A stretch of 64,000 bases of DNA from Bacteroides fragilis. Lineage in GTDB: Bacteria; Bacillota; Clostridia; Lachnospirales; Lachnospiraceae. The first letter of the stretch is position 1. Each line of letters starts with the position of its first letter. The position numbers and the translations under genes were made by a program. Where the stretch lies: positions 62,001-126,000 of the forward strand of contig JAMPFK010000003.1 of NCBI GenBank assembly GCA_023664485.1. Direction: 5' to 3'. Below the pieces are notes generated by a model, which did no database searches, was not told the DNA's origin, and worked only from the letters and a program-made list of their open reading frames with translations. Positions 16,731 through 25,211 of this stretch are shown here, in pieces.

Positions 16731-17414
16731 ATGTCACTATTTCTAAATCAGGAGGATGGATATTATTCCCTGACTACTGCCGGTATGGCCGCATTTCTTA
16801 TCATCATCGCCGCACTTGTCTTATTGACCGCATTTTTCAGGAAAAAAGATGCCGGCCAGGCCGCAAAAGCATTTTCCACCAGACAGCTCGTCTTTTCGGC
16901 GGTGGCGCTGGCGCTCGGCTTCGTCACTTCCTACATTAAAATCATCCATATGCCCTGGGGCGGTTCCGTAACGCTCTGCTCTATGCTGTTCGTCACGTTA
17001 ATCGGTTACTGGTACGGCCCGAAAGTCGGTCTGACCGCCGGTTTCGCCTACGGCATTCTGCAATTTTTACAGGGCGGCGGCGATTTCATTCTCTCCCCGT
17101 TACAGGTCTGCATGGACTATATACTCGCCTTTGCGGCGCTGGGCCTGTCCGGCTTCTTTTCCCGGAAAAAGCACGGCCTTCTCAAAGGCTATTTCTTCGC
17201 CGTCTTCGTAAGAGGACTCTTTCACACAATCGGCGGCTATTTGTACTGGATGGAATATATGCCCGAATCCTTCCCGGAATCCTTCGCATTCCTCTATCCC
17301 TTCGCCTACAACTACGCCTATCTTCTCGTAGAGGCATTTATAACGGCTGTAATTCTATCGCTGCCGCCCGTCAATAAAGCAATGTTACGCGTAAAAACAC
17401 TCGCGACAGAATAA
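16731..17414 (+). CDS. thiT: Thiamin ECF transporter S-component
   Basis: 227 residues with six or seven membrane segments. Thiamin-binding S-component of an energy-coupling-factor transporter; the ATPases and EcfT would be encoded elsewhere and shared. The signature YWYGPKVGLTAGFAYGILQF (about 103-122) is the ThiT thiamin-binding loop region, followed by SPLQVCMDYILAFAALG with the conserved aromatic/Asp. An N-terminal extension of ~50 residues includes one extra hydrophobic segment (residues 18-35) ahead of the usual ThiT start. Controlled by the TPP riboswitch directly upstream, which independently supports the thiamin assignment. Confidence 0.93.
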   Translation: MSLFLNQEDGYYSLTTAGMAAFLIIIAALVLLTAFFRKKDAGQAAKAFSTRQLVFSAVALALGFVTSYIKIIHMPWGGSVTLCSMLFVTLIGYWYGPKVGLTAGFAYGILQFLQGGGDFILSPLQVCMDYILAFAALGLSGFFSRKKHGLLKGYFFAVFVRGLFHTIGGYLYWMEYMPESFPESFAFLYPFAYNYAYLLVEAFITAVILSLPPVNKAMLRVKTLATE

Positions 17415-17447
17415 CATCGAATTATCTAAACATTTCATAACAAACCT

Positions 17448-17603
17448 GGAAGAATGGCAAAGCCATTCTTCCGGGTGAGAAAGATTTGCAACGCAAATCG
17501 TAGAACTTTCTAAATGTGCGATATTTGTACAAGGCATTCTTATGCCTTGTACAAATATTCGCAAGACGAATAAATTCGTCTATGAAAAATCGAAGATTTT
17601 TCA
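17448..17603. repeat. Array of six consecutive tight hairpins between thiT and the PTS gene
   Basis: Perfect inverted repeats follow one another: 11-bp stem with aaa loop (17448-17472); GATTTGC-aac-GCAAATC (17483-17499); TAGAA-ct-TTCTA (17501-17512); a 17-bp stem ATATTTGTACAAGGCAT-tctt (17521-17558); AGACGAAT-aa-ATTCGTCT (17564-17581); TGAAAAATC-gaa-GATTTTTCA (17583-17603), whose last bases are the PTS stop codon. Loops are 2-4 bases. The two genes converge here, so it could act as a strong bidirectional 3'-end barrier. No coding potential seen. Confidence 0.85.
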
Positions 17604-19367
17604 CCCCAGCCACAGCAGCGCATCCCCAACCGTGGTTTCCCGCGCTGTTGTGGAATCCACTTTCTTCCATTCCGTCGTATTCGTAACAATAACAGATGTT
17701 GTTATTCTGTAACCTTCCTGGCCGATTCGTTTGCTGTCGAACTCTAACATCGGCTGCCCGTCAGTCAGCTTCTCTCCCTGTTTTACGAGCGGTTTAAAAT
17801 ATTTGCCGTTGAGCTGCGCCGTATCGACGCCGATATGAATAAGCAGCTCCACGCCTTCCGCGGTCGTCAGCCCAATCGCGTGACCGGTAGGAAAAAAGGT
17901 CGTGACCTTACAGTCCGCCGGCGCATATACGATTCCCTCATAGGGCTCTATTGCGATTCCCTCTCCCAGAACGCCGCTCGAAAATACCTCGTCGCCTACT
18001 TCCATGAGCGGCACGAGTTTTCCGTTCAACGGGCTGTGAATGACTTTTTTCCCATCCAGTGAGAACGGAAGCGTCGAAAACTGTATGCTTTCCTTTTTCG
18101 ACTCCCGGTAAACAAACATCGTTACAAGCCAGCTCAACGCAAAAACCGGCAGCGAAGCGACGATTGCAAAGGGAAATCCATTAATAACGGTCGTCCCTTT
18201 ATAAGTGGATGCGAGAAACGCGAACAGCGCTCCGCCAGCGGCGGCACAGGCGCTGCTTATGAAAAACGGTTTCTTCTCCGGCAGCGCGACGCCGTAAATG
18301 CCCGGCTCCGCGATTCCCATAAACCCTGAAATAACAGATGGTATCGAAATGGAGCGCATCCGCTTCTCCCGCGTCCTGAACAGAACCGCCAGAACTGCGC
18401 CAGCCTGTGCCCAGGATGCTATATAGGCGACTGCTGGCAGAAAAGCCCCTTCCATCGCTTCCTGAAAGCCATTTATCATTATCATATCGACCGTTATTCC
18501 TGTCAGTTCCCGGTGAACCCCCAGAACGACGAGCAGCGGCCAGAAAAGCCCCGTCAAGGCTCCAGCCAGTACCGGGCTGGCCGCATAGCTTCCGTTTATC
18601 GCAATCATAACAACCGCTATCAAACCGGTGTAGACTGCCTCAATGACCAGAAAAGCAAGCGGCACGGTGCACAATAGCGTCAGCAGCGGCACCAGAAAAA
18701 TCCGCCATAATTCCGGCAGGATTTTTTTCAGGAAACGCTCTATATAAGAAGCGGCCCAGACGGCCAGCACGACCGGAAGAATGCTATAAGAATGTTCCGC
18801 AATGCCGAATCGGTGCGGATATACAAAACAGGCGCCGAGCAGCATCCCCGTGAACTGATTGATCTGAAATTTCCTGGCGGCCGTAAAGCCGATAAAAACC
18901 GGCAGATAATAAAACAGACTGTCCGAAAGCATCTGCAGGGGCTGCCAGATTGCGTTCCCTTCCCTGCAAAATCCGGCATATGAAAAGAGCTCATAAGCCC
19001 CCTTTAAAACGCCCACGGCACAGAACACGCTGATAAGGGGCGCAAAAATCCCGGAAACAAAATCCATCGACCGGCCAAGCCAGCCTTTTTCCCGCTCCTC
19101 CGCTTCCTGTAAATCGGAAATACCCGTCCGGCCGGAAACCGCCTTGCAGACATCCGGCGCATGATTTCCGATGACCAGCTGATACTGCCCGCTCCGTTGG
19201 ATGGCCGTAATCACGCCGGGCATCGTTTTCAAAGCGCGCGTATCGGCTTTCGCTTCGTCCTTTAAACAAAAGCGGATTTTCGTCGCGCAATGCGTCAGGC
19301 TGACAATATTTTCCCTGCCGCCGATACGCTCTATGATTCGTTTCGCCAAATCGTCATATTTTCCCAT
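17601..19367 (-). CDS. Beta-glucoside-type PTS transporter, EIIBCA
   Basis: 588 residues, single-chain phosphotransferase sugar importer. The EIIB domain (1-90) has the phosphorylated Cys in SLTHCATKIRF. The EIIC membrane domain (about 100-440) has ~10 segments and GFMGIAEPGIYGVALP. The EIIA domain (about 450-588) has the phospho-His in LLIHIGVDTAQL. The order IIB-IIC-IIA and HCATxxRF are typical of the BglF/sucrose/trehalose group; the sugar cannot be fixed because no phospho-glycosidase or LicT-type antiterminator is adjacent. I used the ATG at 19367, preceded by AAAGGTG; the frame opens 12 codons earlier. Confidence 0.92.
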   Translation of the reverse strand: MGKYDDLAKRIIERIGGRENIVSLTHCATKIRFCLKDEAKADTRALKTMPGVITAIQRSGQYQLVIGNHAPDVCKAVSGRTGISDLQEAEEREKGWLGRSMDFVSGIFAPLISVFCAVGVLKGAYELFSYAGFCREGNAIWQPLQMLSDSLFYYLPVFIGFTAARKFQINQFTGMLLGACFVYPHRFGIAEHSYSILPVVLAVWAASYIERFLKKILPELWRIFLVPLLTLLCTVPLAFLVIEAVYTGLIAVVMIAINGSYAASPVLAGALTGLFWPLLVVLGVHRELTGITVDMIMINGFQEAMEGAFLPAVAYIASWAQAGAVLAVLFRTREKRMRSISIPSVISGFMGIAEPGIYGVALPEKKPFFISSACAAAGGALFAFLASTYKGTTVINGFPFAIVASLPVFALSWLVTMFVYRESKKESIQFSTLPFSLDGKKVIHSPLNGKLVPLMEVGDEVFSSGVLGEGIAIEPYEGIVYAPADCKVTTFFPTGHAIGLTTAEGVELLIHIGVDTAQLNGKYFKPLVKQGEKLTDGQPMLEFDSKRIGQEGYRITTSVIVTNTTEWKKVDSTTARETTVGDALLWLG

Positions 19368-19458
19368 ATCAAAACCACACCTTTCTTCTTTTAATATGGG
19401 CAAAATATGGAAATTTATGCAGTCCTCGGACTCTTATCCGTACCGGCGCGGAGCTTTT

Positions 19459-20322
19459 CTATAAACGGTTTATCTGCATCGGCGTCGAGCCTTCTATGAT
19501 CGAAAAGCCCAGCTTATGATAAAAGGGAATTACCTCCTTGTTCTCGCAGCTTAACACAATATACAAATAGTCCCTGTATCGCTCTTTCACCGCTTCCATC
19601 AGGTGCGCGCCGATTCCTTTTCCCTGATAGCGCGGGTTCACGAGGAGATAATGGACATAGGCCGTCACGCCCTCATCATCCAGCACTTCTACCAGTCCGG
19701 CAAGCTCCACGCCATGCCAGGCAGTCATAACCATCCCCGTCGTTTCAAAAGACCTTAACAGCCGTTTGGCATAACGGCCGGATTTCCAGCCGACTGAGGC
19801 ATAGAGCTCTTTGAGCGCTTCCGCGCTGACCCGCCTTCCTATGCAGTAAATCAGCGCGTCCTTTCCGATATCCCGCCCCATGCAGAGCGATTCCGACATA
19901 TCCCGGTAGGCGCCGTAATTCTCTATCCGTTCAAATCCATACCGCTGATACAGGCGGACAGAAGATGCTAAAAAGGCGCCAGTCTCCAGAAGAAGCCGCT
20001 GAAAACCCATTCCCTCCGCCCGTGCAATCAGGCTTTCCAGCAGCATACCGCCAATATTTTTCCCCCGGTATGCTTCCCGGACAAAGACTCTCTTTATTTC
20101 CGCAGCTTCCGCGGAATACCGCCGCAGCGCGCCGCATCCTGCGGGAATTTCGTCATCATAGGCCACGGCGACGAAGTCCATCGTATCCGTATGGTTAAAT
20201 TTTTTGTACTTTTCCCGCTTCTCTTCACCGCCTATGGCGTAGTTCAGAAACGCATCCAGTTCCCCGCAGAGCAGGCCGAAATCCGCATGGTCCCAGCTTA
20301 CTGCCCGTATCTCTATTGCCAT
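19459..20322 (-). CDS. Tandem GNAT acetyltransferase (two domains)
   Basis: 287 residues, two GNAT domains in one chain. Domain 1 (about 1-145) has the acetyl-CoA loop EAYRGKNIGGMLLESLI and the GFERIENYGAY end. Domain 2 (about 150-287) has NPRYQGKGIGAHLMEAV and YHKLGFSI. Both R/Q-x-x-G-x-G/I loops are intact, so both could be active. The substrate is unknown. Start chosen at 20322 because GGAGG lies 8 bases upstream; an in-frame GTG five codons earlier overlaps that site. Stands alone with its own promoter. Confidence 0.85.
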   Translation of the reverse strand: MAIEIRAVSWDHADFGLLCGELDAFLNYAIGGEEKREKYKKFNHTDTMDFVAVAYDDEIPAGCGALRRYSAEAAEIKRVFVREAYRGKNIGGMLLESLIARAEGMGFQRLLLETGAFLASSVRLYQRYGFERIENYGAYRDMSESLCMGRDIGKDALIYCIGRRVSAEALKELYASVGWKSGRYAKRLLRSFETTGMVMTAWHGVELAGLVEVLDDEGVTAYVHYLLVNPRYQGKGIGAHLMEAVKERYRDYLYIVLSCENKEVIPFYHKLGFSIIEGSTPMQINRL

Positions 20323-20355
20323 TTTCTCATCCTCCACTTTTCAACTATTACTATG

Positions 20356-20385
20356 ATTATAGATTCATGCTGATATATTTGTAAA
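20356..20385 (-). promoter_or_regulatory. Promoter of the tandem GNAT gene
   Basis: On the minus strand TTTACA (20385-20380), 18 bases, TATAAT (20361-20356), 34 bases before the start codon. Confidence 0.6.
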
Positions 20386-20548
20386 ATAAATTATTGAAAT
20401 ATCAGTAATCCATTTTTAAAATTAATTCTTCTTTTCATTTTCTATTAAACTGCTGCAGAACCGCGCGCAGGCAACAGGCCGCCGCTTCCCCCGGACGCAC
20501 AGGTCCTGTACTGCTTCTTCCGCTGTGTTGAGTAATTTCCCATGTAAT

Positions 20549-20592
20549 AAAAAATCCTCACTTGAAAATCAAATGAGGATTTTATTTTGCTT
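20549..20592. terminator. Bidirectional terminator after the 159-aa gene
   Basis: AAAATCCTCA (20551-20560) pairs with TGAGGATTTT (20574-20583), with T-rich tails on both strands. It mainly serves the leftward gene ending at 20628. The rest of the gene-free stretch 20323-20627 holds the GNAT promoter and an AT-rich part. Around 20430-20545 is a GC-richer piece with a ~38-codon minus-strand reading that has no start or recognisable motif. Confidence 0.8.
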
Positions 20593-20627
20593 CTTTTCAT
20601 AAAAAATTTTACTTTCATAAAATTTTT

Positions 20628-21107
20628 TTATGCTGTCATGAACATCTCATATGCCTGGATCGCCTTTGCCATCATCATAGATGGATTCTGCATAGACGCT
20701 GCGCCGTTTTCGTTTCCGGCATTCGCATCCGCCGCTGCTTCTTCCTTAGGCGCCGCTTTTGCCACACCGGCAGGCGCTTCCCCTCGTTCCGGCATCTGTA
20801 CTACCTTCGCATCCGCATTTTCCTCTTCCGGCATGAGTCCTTTCGGCATCAGCTTCGCCGCGCGGTTCTGTCCCTGCTGCATCTGTCTGGCAACGATTCC
20901 TTCAAAATCTATTGTCTGTCCTTTTTTCAACGGATTCTGATTTTCTTCCGCCGCCATTTCGGAATAGTCAACTTTCTTGTCTAAGACATCATCCGATATT
21001 TTGGACAGCTTATCCATGCTCTTCGCGCTTACCGTATTTGGATTATACACATAGGAAGGGTAAATGCTCCCAACACCGTATGCGCTTCCAATACCGCCAA
21101 TTCCCAT
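20628..21107 (-). CDS. Hypothetical 159-aa protein
   Basis: Not recognised with confidence. Gly-rich N-terminus (MGIGGIGSAYGVGSIYPSY), then YNPNTVSAKSMDKLSKISDD, a segment NPLKKGQTIDFEGIVARQMQ, a low-complexity Ala/Glu/Asn linker (residues ~100-135) and a C-terminal helix MAKAIQAYEMFMTA. No signal peptide, membrane segment or Cys. The layout (short conserved ends around a disordered middle) resembles small proteins that I associate loosely with flagellated Lachnospiraceae, but this is memory rather than evidence. Good ribosome site (AAGGAGG) and a consensus promoter make it a real gene. Confidence 0.75.
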   Translation of the reverse strand: MGIGGIGSAYGVGSIYPSYVYNPNTVSAKSMDKLSKISDDVLDKKVDYSEMAAEENQNPLKKGQTIDFEGIVARQMQQGQNRAAKLMPKGLMPEEENADAKVVQMPERGEAPAGVAKAAPKEEAAADANAGNENGAASMQNPSMMMAKAIQAYEMFMTA

Positions 21108-21186
21108 GAATCATTCCTCCTTACTGCTCTACTGCCATATTGCTATGTTCCCGGACATTCCTGCCCTTCCGGTTCTTATTATTTTT

Positions 21187-21215
21187 ATTATAATCCTCTC
21201 ACAGATAAAATGCAA
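21187..21215 (-). promoter_or_regulatory. Promoter of the 159-aa gene
   Basis: On the minus strand TTGCAT (21215-21210), 17 bases, TATAAT (21192-21187). It lies about 80 bases before the ATG, leaving a leader of ~70 bases. Confidence 0.7.
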
Positions 21216-21272
21216 GACCCGTTTATGCCGTTCTTTTCCCTTATTTCCATCTTTCCACAAAAATTTCCCTGT

Positions 21273-21860
21273 TCAGACTTCTCTCCCGTCTACGTCCAAA
21301 GCTTCCAAATCCTGTCTGGCCTGCTTCACATTTCTGGAAACCCTCGACATAATCCAGATATCCGAAGCCCCGTCGTAAATCAGGAAGATACCGATGAAAC
21401 GGATCAGCGTGTCTACTGCCGCAAAGGGATTGAAAATGAGCAGGACGCCGAAGCCGATCGTAAACAGGGCGAGCAGCAGCGCCACCCACCATTTATCATA
21501 GCGGCTCTGGCAGAGGCTGACCGTCTGCTGTAAGTTATTGATGCCATGAATAACGATGATGATTCCGACCAGGATCGGTATCATGGCTATGATCGTCCCC
21601 GGCTGGAACAGGATCCATCCGCCGATGACCGTAATGATAATGCCCATGATCAGATTCATCTGCGAGAACATGCTGTCGTCCCTTCCGAAGATGAAATTCA
21701 TCAGCCTGCTGATGCCGTTCAGCACTAACACCACGCCGATCGCCATGCAGACCATTTTTACCGACAGGCCCGGCCATACAACAAGCACAAGGCCGAGCGC
21801 GATACAGATCAGCGCGGATACCATGACATTTGTTTTAATTTTCTTCAAAATACGCTCCAT
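21273..21860 (-). CDS. DUF308/HdeD-family membrane protein
   Basis: 195 residues with six membrane segments in three similar hairpins, the HdeD/DUF308 pattern (G-x-x-L-V-V-W-P-G-L, then GGWILFQPG and GVLLIFNPF: repeated 'l...P'). HdeD of E. coli is linked to acid resistance; the role in Clostridia is unknown. The ATG at 21860 has GGTGAGG upstream and lies 26 bases inside the end of the VanZ gene, so the two are translated together. Last gene of the ysxC-ytvI-ldh-vanZ run. Confidence 0.85.
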   Translation of the reverse strand: MERILKKIKTNVMVSALICIALGLVLVVWPGLSVKMVCMAIGVVLVLNGISRLMNFIFGRDDSMFSQMNLIMGIIITVIGGWILFQPGTIIAMIPILVGIIIVIHGINNLQQTVSLCQSRYDKWWVALLLALFTIGFGVLLIFNPFAAVDTLIRFIGIFLIYDGASDIWIMSRVSRNVKQARQDLEALDVDGREV

Positions 21861-22344
21861 ATTCCTCACCCTCCATAGTTAGTTTTTTATGCAGCACGGG
21901 AAACAGGCCCCTGCATCTTACATATACAAGATACCCCATCACAGCGCCGAAGCAGTTCAGTATGATGTCGTCCACATCAAAAGCGCCAAAAGCACTGAAA
22001 AGCTGGAATATTTCGATTCCGAGCACCAGCACGAGCGCATTCGCGGCCACGCAGAGCAGGCCGCTCTTTTTCCTCCGTATCATCGGAAACAGGACGCCGA
22101 ACGGTACGAACGCGAGAATATTTCCTGCCAGATTTTCAAAGCTGTTCAGCCTGTCGGCATATCTGATATACATCCTGATCGTTTTAAAGGGTATAAAATT
22201 GGCGGTGCCGAGCCCTTCGAGGATAACGTCGCGCTGCCAGGTCTGCGCGATTGCCGCCAGCTGTTCGTACGGATATTTAAAAATAATGACCTTGATCAAA
22301 AACAGGATATAAAGGATAAAACAGAACTTCATCCATTTTCGCAC
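21835..22344 (-). CDS. VanZ-family membrane protein
   Basis: 169 residues, four or five membrane segments. VanZ-like features: ENLAGNILAFVPFGVLFPMI after the first segment, then GIEIFQLFSAFGAFDVDDII with the conserved 'E..Q......FdvDDi..N..G...G'. VanZ of Tn1546 gives teicoplanin resistance by an unknown mechanism; most chromosomal members have no known role. Start chosen as GTG at 22344 (ribosome site GGGAGG 7 bases upstream); it shares its first base with the stop codon of the dehydrogenase gene (TAGTG), so the pair is translationally coupled. Confidence 0.85.
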   Translation of the reverse strand: MRKWMKFCFILYILFLIKVIIFKYPYEQLAAIAQTWQRDVILEGLGTANFIPFKTIRMYIRYADRLNSFENLAGNILAFVPFGVLFPMIRRKKSGLLCVAANALVLVLGIEIFQLFSAFGAFDVDDIILNCFGAVMGYLVYVRCRGLFPVLHKKLTMEGEEYGAYFEEN

Positions 22345-23327
22345 TAGATGACCTCCCAGGGATTTTCTTTTCCTTCCACAAAAAGCCTGCAGCTCATCAG
22401 AGAGTCCCTTACAACGGTTTCCACACAATTATCCGTATAAAAAGCCATGTGATGGGATACCGTCACATTGGGGAACCCTCTGAGAATTGCCAGTTCTCTA
22501 TTATCTAATATATCCGATTTATGGTCATAATAGTATAGTCCGAACTCATTTTCTACAACATCCAGACCAGCCGCGCCGATTTTGCCGGATTCGACGGCGG
22601 CAATCAGCGCTTCCGAATCGATCAGGGCGCCTCTCGCCGTATTGATGATGACAACGCCGTCCTTCATGCCGGCAATGCTTTTTTCATTGATCAGATGAAA
22701 ATTATCGTCGGTCAAAGGCGTATGCAGCGTAATGACATCCGCGGTCTGTAAAAGCGTTTCCAGCGGCACATACGCGGCATACTGCTTCACTCCTTCCTGT
22801 TCGTACAGGTCATATGCGAGCATCCTGCAGCCAAAACCCGACAGATTCCGAATCACGGTCTTTCCAATCCGGCCCGTTCCGATGACTCCTACGGTCAAAT
22901 CCTTCAATTCCCTTCCCTGAATGCCTGCCAGCGTATAGTCCTGTATGTTCGTGCGTTCCATAATGCGTTTCATTTTCCGAACAGACATCAGAATGAGCAT
23001 AACGGTATAATCGGCTACGCCGTTCGGCCCATAAGGCGCATTGCCCACCCTGATGCCGAAATCCTTCGCCGCTTCCAGATCAATATGATCATATCCGATA
23101 GTCCTCGTTGTGATATATTTCACGCCGTTTTTATAAAAAGCCTCCATCAGTTCCCTCGTAATCCGGGATGTGATGATATCCACGCATTCGCTGCCCTGCG
23201 ACAAAGATATATTTTCCAGTGTGGGCGCATCCGCACACAGGACGAGCTCTATGCCGAGTTCTTTCTCATAGCGCAGAAACAGCGCTTTTTCATCAAATTC
23301 TCTGCAGTTATATACGGTAACTCTCAT
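22344..23327 (-). CDS. D-2-hydroxyacid dehydrogenase, D-lactate dehydrogenase/VanH type
   Basis: 327 residues. Reduces a 2-keto acid (likely pyruvate) to the D-hydroxy acid with NADH. NAD-binding VGVIGTGRIGKTVI is near residue 148. The catalytic Arg is in NTARGALID, the Glu in DVVENEFG and the general-acid His in SHHMAFYTD; the spacing and FYTD tail match D-LDH and VanH rather than glycerate or formate dehydrogenases. The ATG at 23327 has GAGGAG upstream, overlapping the ytvI stop. No vanA/vanX ligase genes are present, so vancomycin resistance cannot be inferred despite the coupled vanZ-like gene. Confidence 0.9.
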   Translation of the reverse strand: MRVTVYNCREFDEKALFLRYEKELGIELVLCADAPTLENISLSQGSECVDIITSRITRELMEAFYKNGVKYITTRTIGYDHIDLEAAKDFGIRVGNAPYGPNGVADYTVMLILMSVRKMKRIMERTNIQDYTLAGIQGRELKDLTVGVIGTGRIGKTVIRNLSGFGCRMLAYDLYEQEGVKQYAAYVPLETLLQTADVITLHTPLTDDNFHLINEKSIAGMKDGVVIINTARGALIDSEALIAAVESGKIGAAGLDVVENEFGLYYYDHKSDILDNRELAILRGFPNVTVSHHMAFYTDNCVETVVRDSLMSCRLFVEGKENPWEVI

Positions 23328-23329
23328 GG

Positions 23330-24586
23330 TCAATCTCCTCCTGTTTTTCCTGAAGAACTGCTCGATCGATTCTTTCCGCCCTGCTCTTTCTGATAAGCTT
23401 CTTTGATTTCTTCCTCGTACTCCGTCACGATTTCCGTATCCTCATGATGCAGGCGTCTGAACCTGTTAAAGCCGGCTGCCAGGATTCTCAGGCTTTCTTT
23501 CGTCGTATCGAAAATGCCCTCTTCATACAGATTTATCAGAATAATGCCGATCGGCAGCGCCAATATCATTCCCATAACGCCTGCCAGACGATAGCCGATA
23601 TAGAGCAGAAACAGCGTCGGGATCGGGTCTACTCCGATCGAATCCCCGACGATTTTGGGCTGGATGACCTGTCTGACGATCTGGCCAATGCACCAGATGA
23701 TCAACAGGCCGGCCGCCCGCTTGTATTCGCCGCTCAGAATTTCGACAGCCGCCCAGGGAAGCATGACCGTTCCCGCACCAAATACCGGAAGCAGATCGAT
23801 ACAGGCAATTCCGAACGCGATGAGAAACGCATATTTGATATCCAGAATCAGCAGCCCGATAAAGATCAGGATATAGATCCAGACCTCTATTTTCAACTGC
23901 GCCCTGAAATAACCGCCGACCGCATTCCGAAAACTCCTCTGAATCAGATCGAAACGATAGTAAAGGGATTCCGGCATATACTTTTTCGCAAAATCCGACA
24001 TATACGCCTTATCCGCCACAAAGAAATAAGAGGACAGCAGCGTCATGACCACCGCCATGAAAACATCGGGAAGCTGTTTGGCAAAATTCCCGACCGCCTC
24101 GAACGTAGGCGTCCCGATGCCGCCGATAAAATCGGAGAACCATCCGCCGATACCGCTCCAGAAATCCATCAGCTGCTCCTGCGCGTCCGCCGGAAGCCTT
24201 CTGACCAGTCCTTCCAGACTGGCGCCTGCCTGTGCGAGCTCCGCTTCAATATTTTCCCAGATCATGGGCAGCTCGTTGATAAAGCCGACCGTTTCCCTTA
24301 CCAGCTTAACGCCGATACCGTATACGAGCAGGATGACGCCTGCAAGGACCGCGATGATCACGAAGGCCGAAACGGCCTTGCGCCGGATCTTCAGCTTTAC
24401 CTCCAGAAATCTGACGAGCGGCGACGCGATCAGCGAAATGATCCAGCCAATGATAAAAGGCATGAAAAAGCCGATACATTTTGGCAGCAGAAAAATGCAC
24501 AACAGTAGTATGACCAGTGCGGTCAACAAATTCAAAATGGATTTTATATAGGTGACTGCTTCTTTTCTCATCTTCCGGCCCTTCAT
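23330..24586 (-). CDS. ytvI: YtvI/AI-2E-family transporter (sporulation membrane protein)
   Basis: 418 residues, about eight membrane segments. The C-terminal core QPKIVGDSIGVDPIPTLFLL followed by YIGYRLAGVMGMILALPIGI is the AI-2E/PerM family motif; overall layout and Cys-poor N-terminus fit the YtvI branch found in endospore formers. Substrate unknown. The tail (after residue 375) is charged and ends in a run of Ser/Gly. The ATG overlaps the ysxC stop by 4 bases (ATGA-type), and the stop is 2 bases from the next start, so it is mid-operon. Confidence 0.85.
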   Translation of the reverse strand: MKGRKMRKEAVTYIKSILNLLTALVILLLCIFLLPKCIGFFMPFIIGWIISLIASPLVRFLEVKLKIRRKAVSAFVIIAVLAGVILLVYGIGVKLVRETVGFINELPMIWENIEAELAQAGASLEGLVRRLPADAQEQLMDFWSGIGGWFSDFIGGIGTPTFEAVGNFAKQLPDVFMAVVMTLLSSYFFVADKAYMSDFAKKYMPESLYYRFDLIQRSFRNAVGGYFRAQLKIEVWIYILIFIGLLILDIKYAFLIAFGIACIDLLPVFGAGTVMLPWAAVEILSGEYKRAAGLLIIWCIGQIVRQVIQPKIVGDSIGVDPIPTLFLLYIGYRLAGVMGMILALPIGIILINLYEEGIFDTTKESLRILAAGFNRFRRLHHEDTEIVTEYEEEIKEAYQKEQGGKNRSSSSSGKTGGD

Positions 24587-25176
24587 TCTTCCGCTTCCAA
24601 CATACCGTCCAACAATGCGTAGATTTCTTCCCGTCCCTGTTTGGTCATCGAAGAATAGGGAATCAGAAACGTGTCCTTTTCCGTATGCAGCGTATCGCGG
24701 AGCAGTTTTTTCTGCTTTTCGACCTGGCTGCGTTTGATCTTATCCAGCTTCGTTGCGATCAGAATCGGTTTATAGCCTCTTGACACGATCCAGTCATACA
24801 TGATACGGTCGTTTTCCGACGGCGCATGCCTGATATCGAGCAGAAGGAAAACAGCCCGTATCTTTCTGGACTGGTGCAGATAATCTTCGATCAGCTTTCC
24901 CCACTGAGCCTTGACCTTTTCATTAGCGGTCGCGTATCCGTAGCCGGGCAGATCCACAAAGTACATCTGTCCGTTGATATTATAATAATTGATCGTCTGG
25001 GTCTTGCCCGGTTTCGAACTCGTCCGTGCCAATGCCTTACGGTTCATCAGGCCGTTGATCAGAGATGACTTTCCGACATTGCTTTTCCCTGCAAAAGCGA
25101 ACTCCGCAAGCTGGTTTTCCGGCAGCTTGCTGGTGACGCCGCAGACTTTTTCCAAATTGACGCTCCTGATTACCAT
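24583..25176 (-). CDS. ysxC: Ribosome-biogenesis GTPase YsxC/EngB
   Basis: 197 residues from the ATG at 25176 (GGTGG upstream); an ATG four codons earlier is possible but has a poorly spaced site. G1 FAGKSNVGKSSLINGL, G2 TQTINYY, G3 DLPGYGYA, G4 TKLD and G5 SSMT are all present. Binds GTP and helps assemble the 50S subunit; essential in most Firmicutes. It follows lon by 23 bases, the widely conserved order lon-ysxC. Confidence 0.95.
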   Translation of the reverse strand: MVIRSVNLEKVCGVTSKLPENQLAEFAFAGKSNVGKSSLINGLMNRKALARTSSKPGKTQTINYYNINGQMYFVDLPGYGYATANEKVKAQWGKLIEDYLHQSRKIRAVFLLLDIRHAPSENDRIMYDWIVSRGYKPILIATKLDKIKRSQVEKQKKLLRDTLHTEKDTFLIPYSSMTKQGREEIYALLDGMLEAEE

Positions 25177-25211
25177 TCCGGCCACCATACCTTTCTTTTC
25201 CTGAACGGGAG

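Noticed and set aside
17448..17603. Hairpin array as a CRISPR array
   Set aside because: The units differ in sequence and length; there are no constant direct repeats with spacers and no cas genes.
20430..20545. Short minus-strand coding remnant in the gap before the tandem GNAT gene
   Set aside because: About 38 codons with no start, no recognisable motif and compact size; could easily be chance.
21835..23327. Vancomycin-resistance cluster
   Set aside because: Only a VanH-like dehydrogenase and a VanZ-like protein are present; no ligase (VanA/B), no VanX, no VanRS.
23444..24508. Plus-strand open frame opposite ytvI
   Set aside because: Low-complexity Asp/Gln/Arg-rich antisense translation of membrane-segment codons; no start signal.
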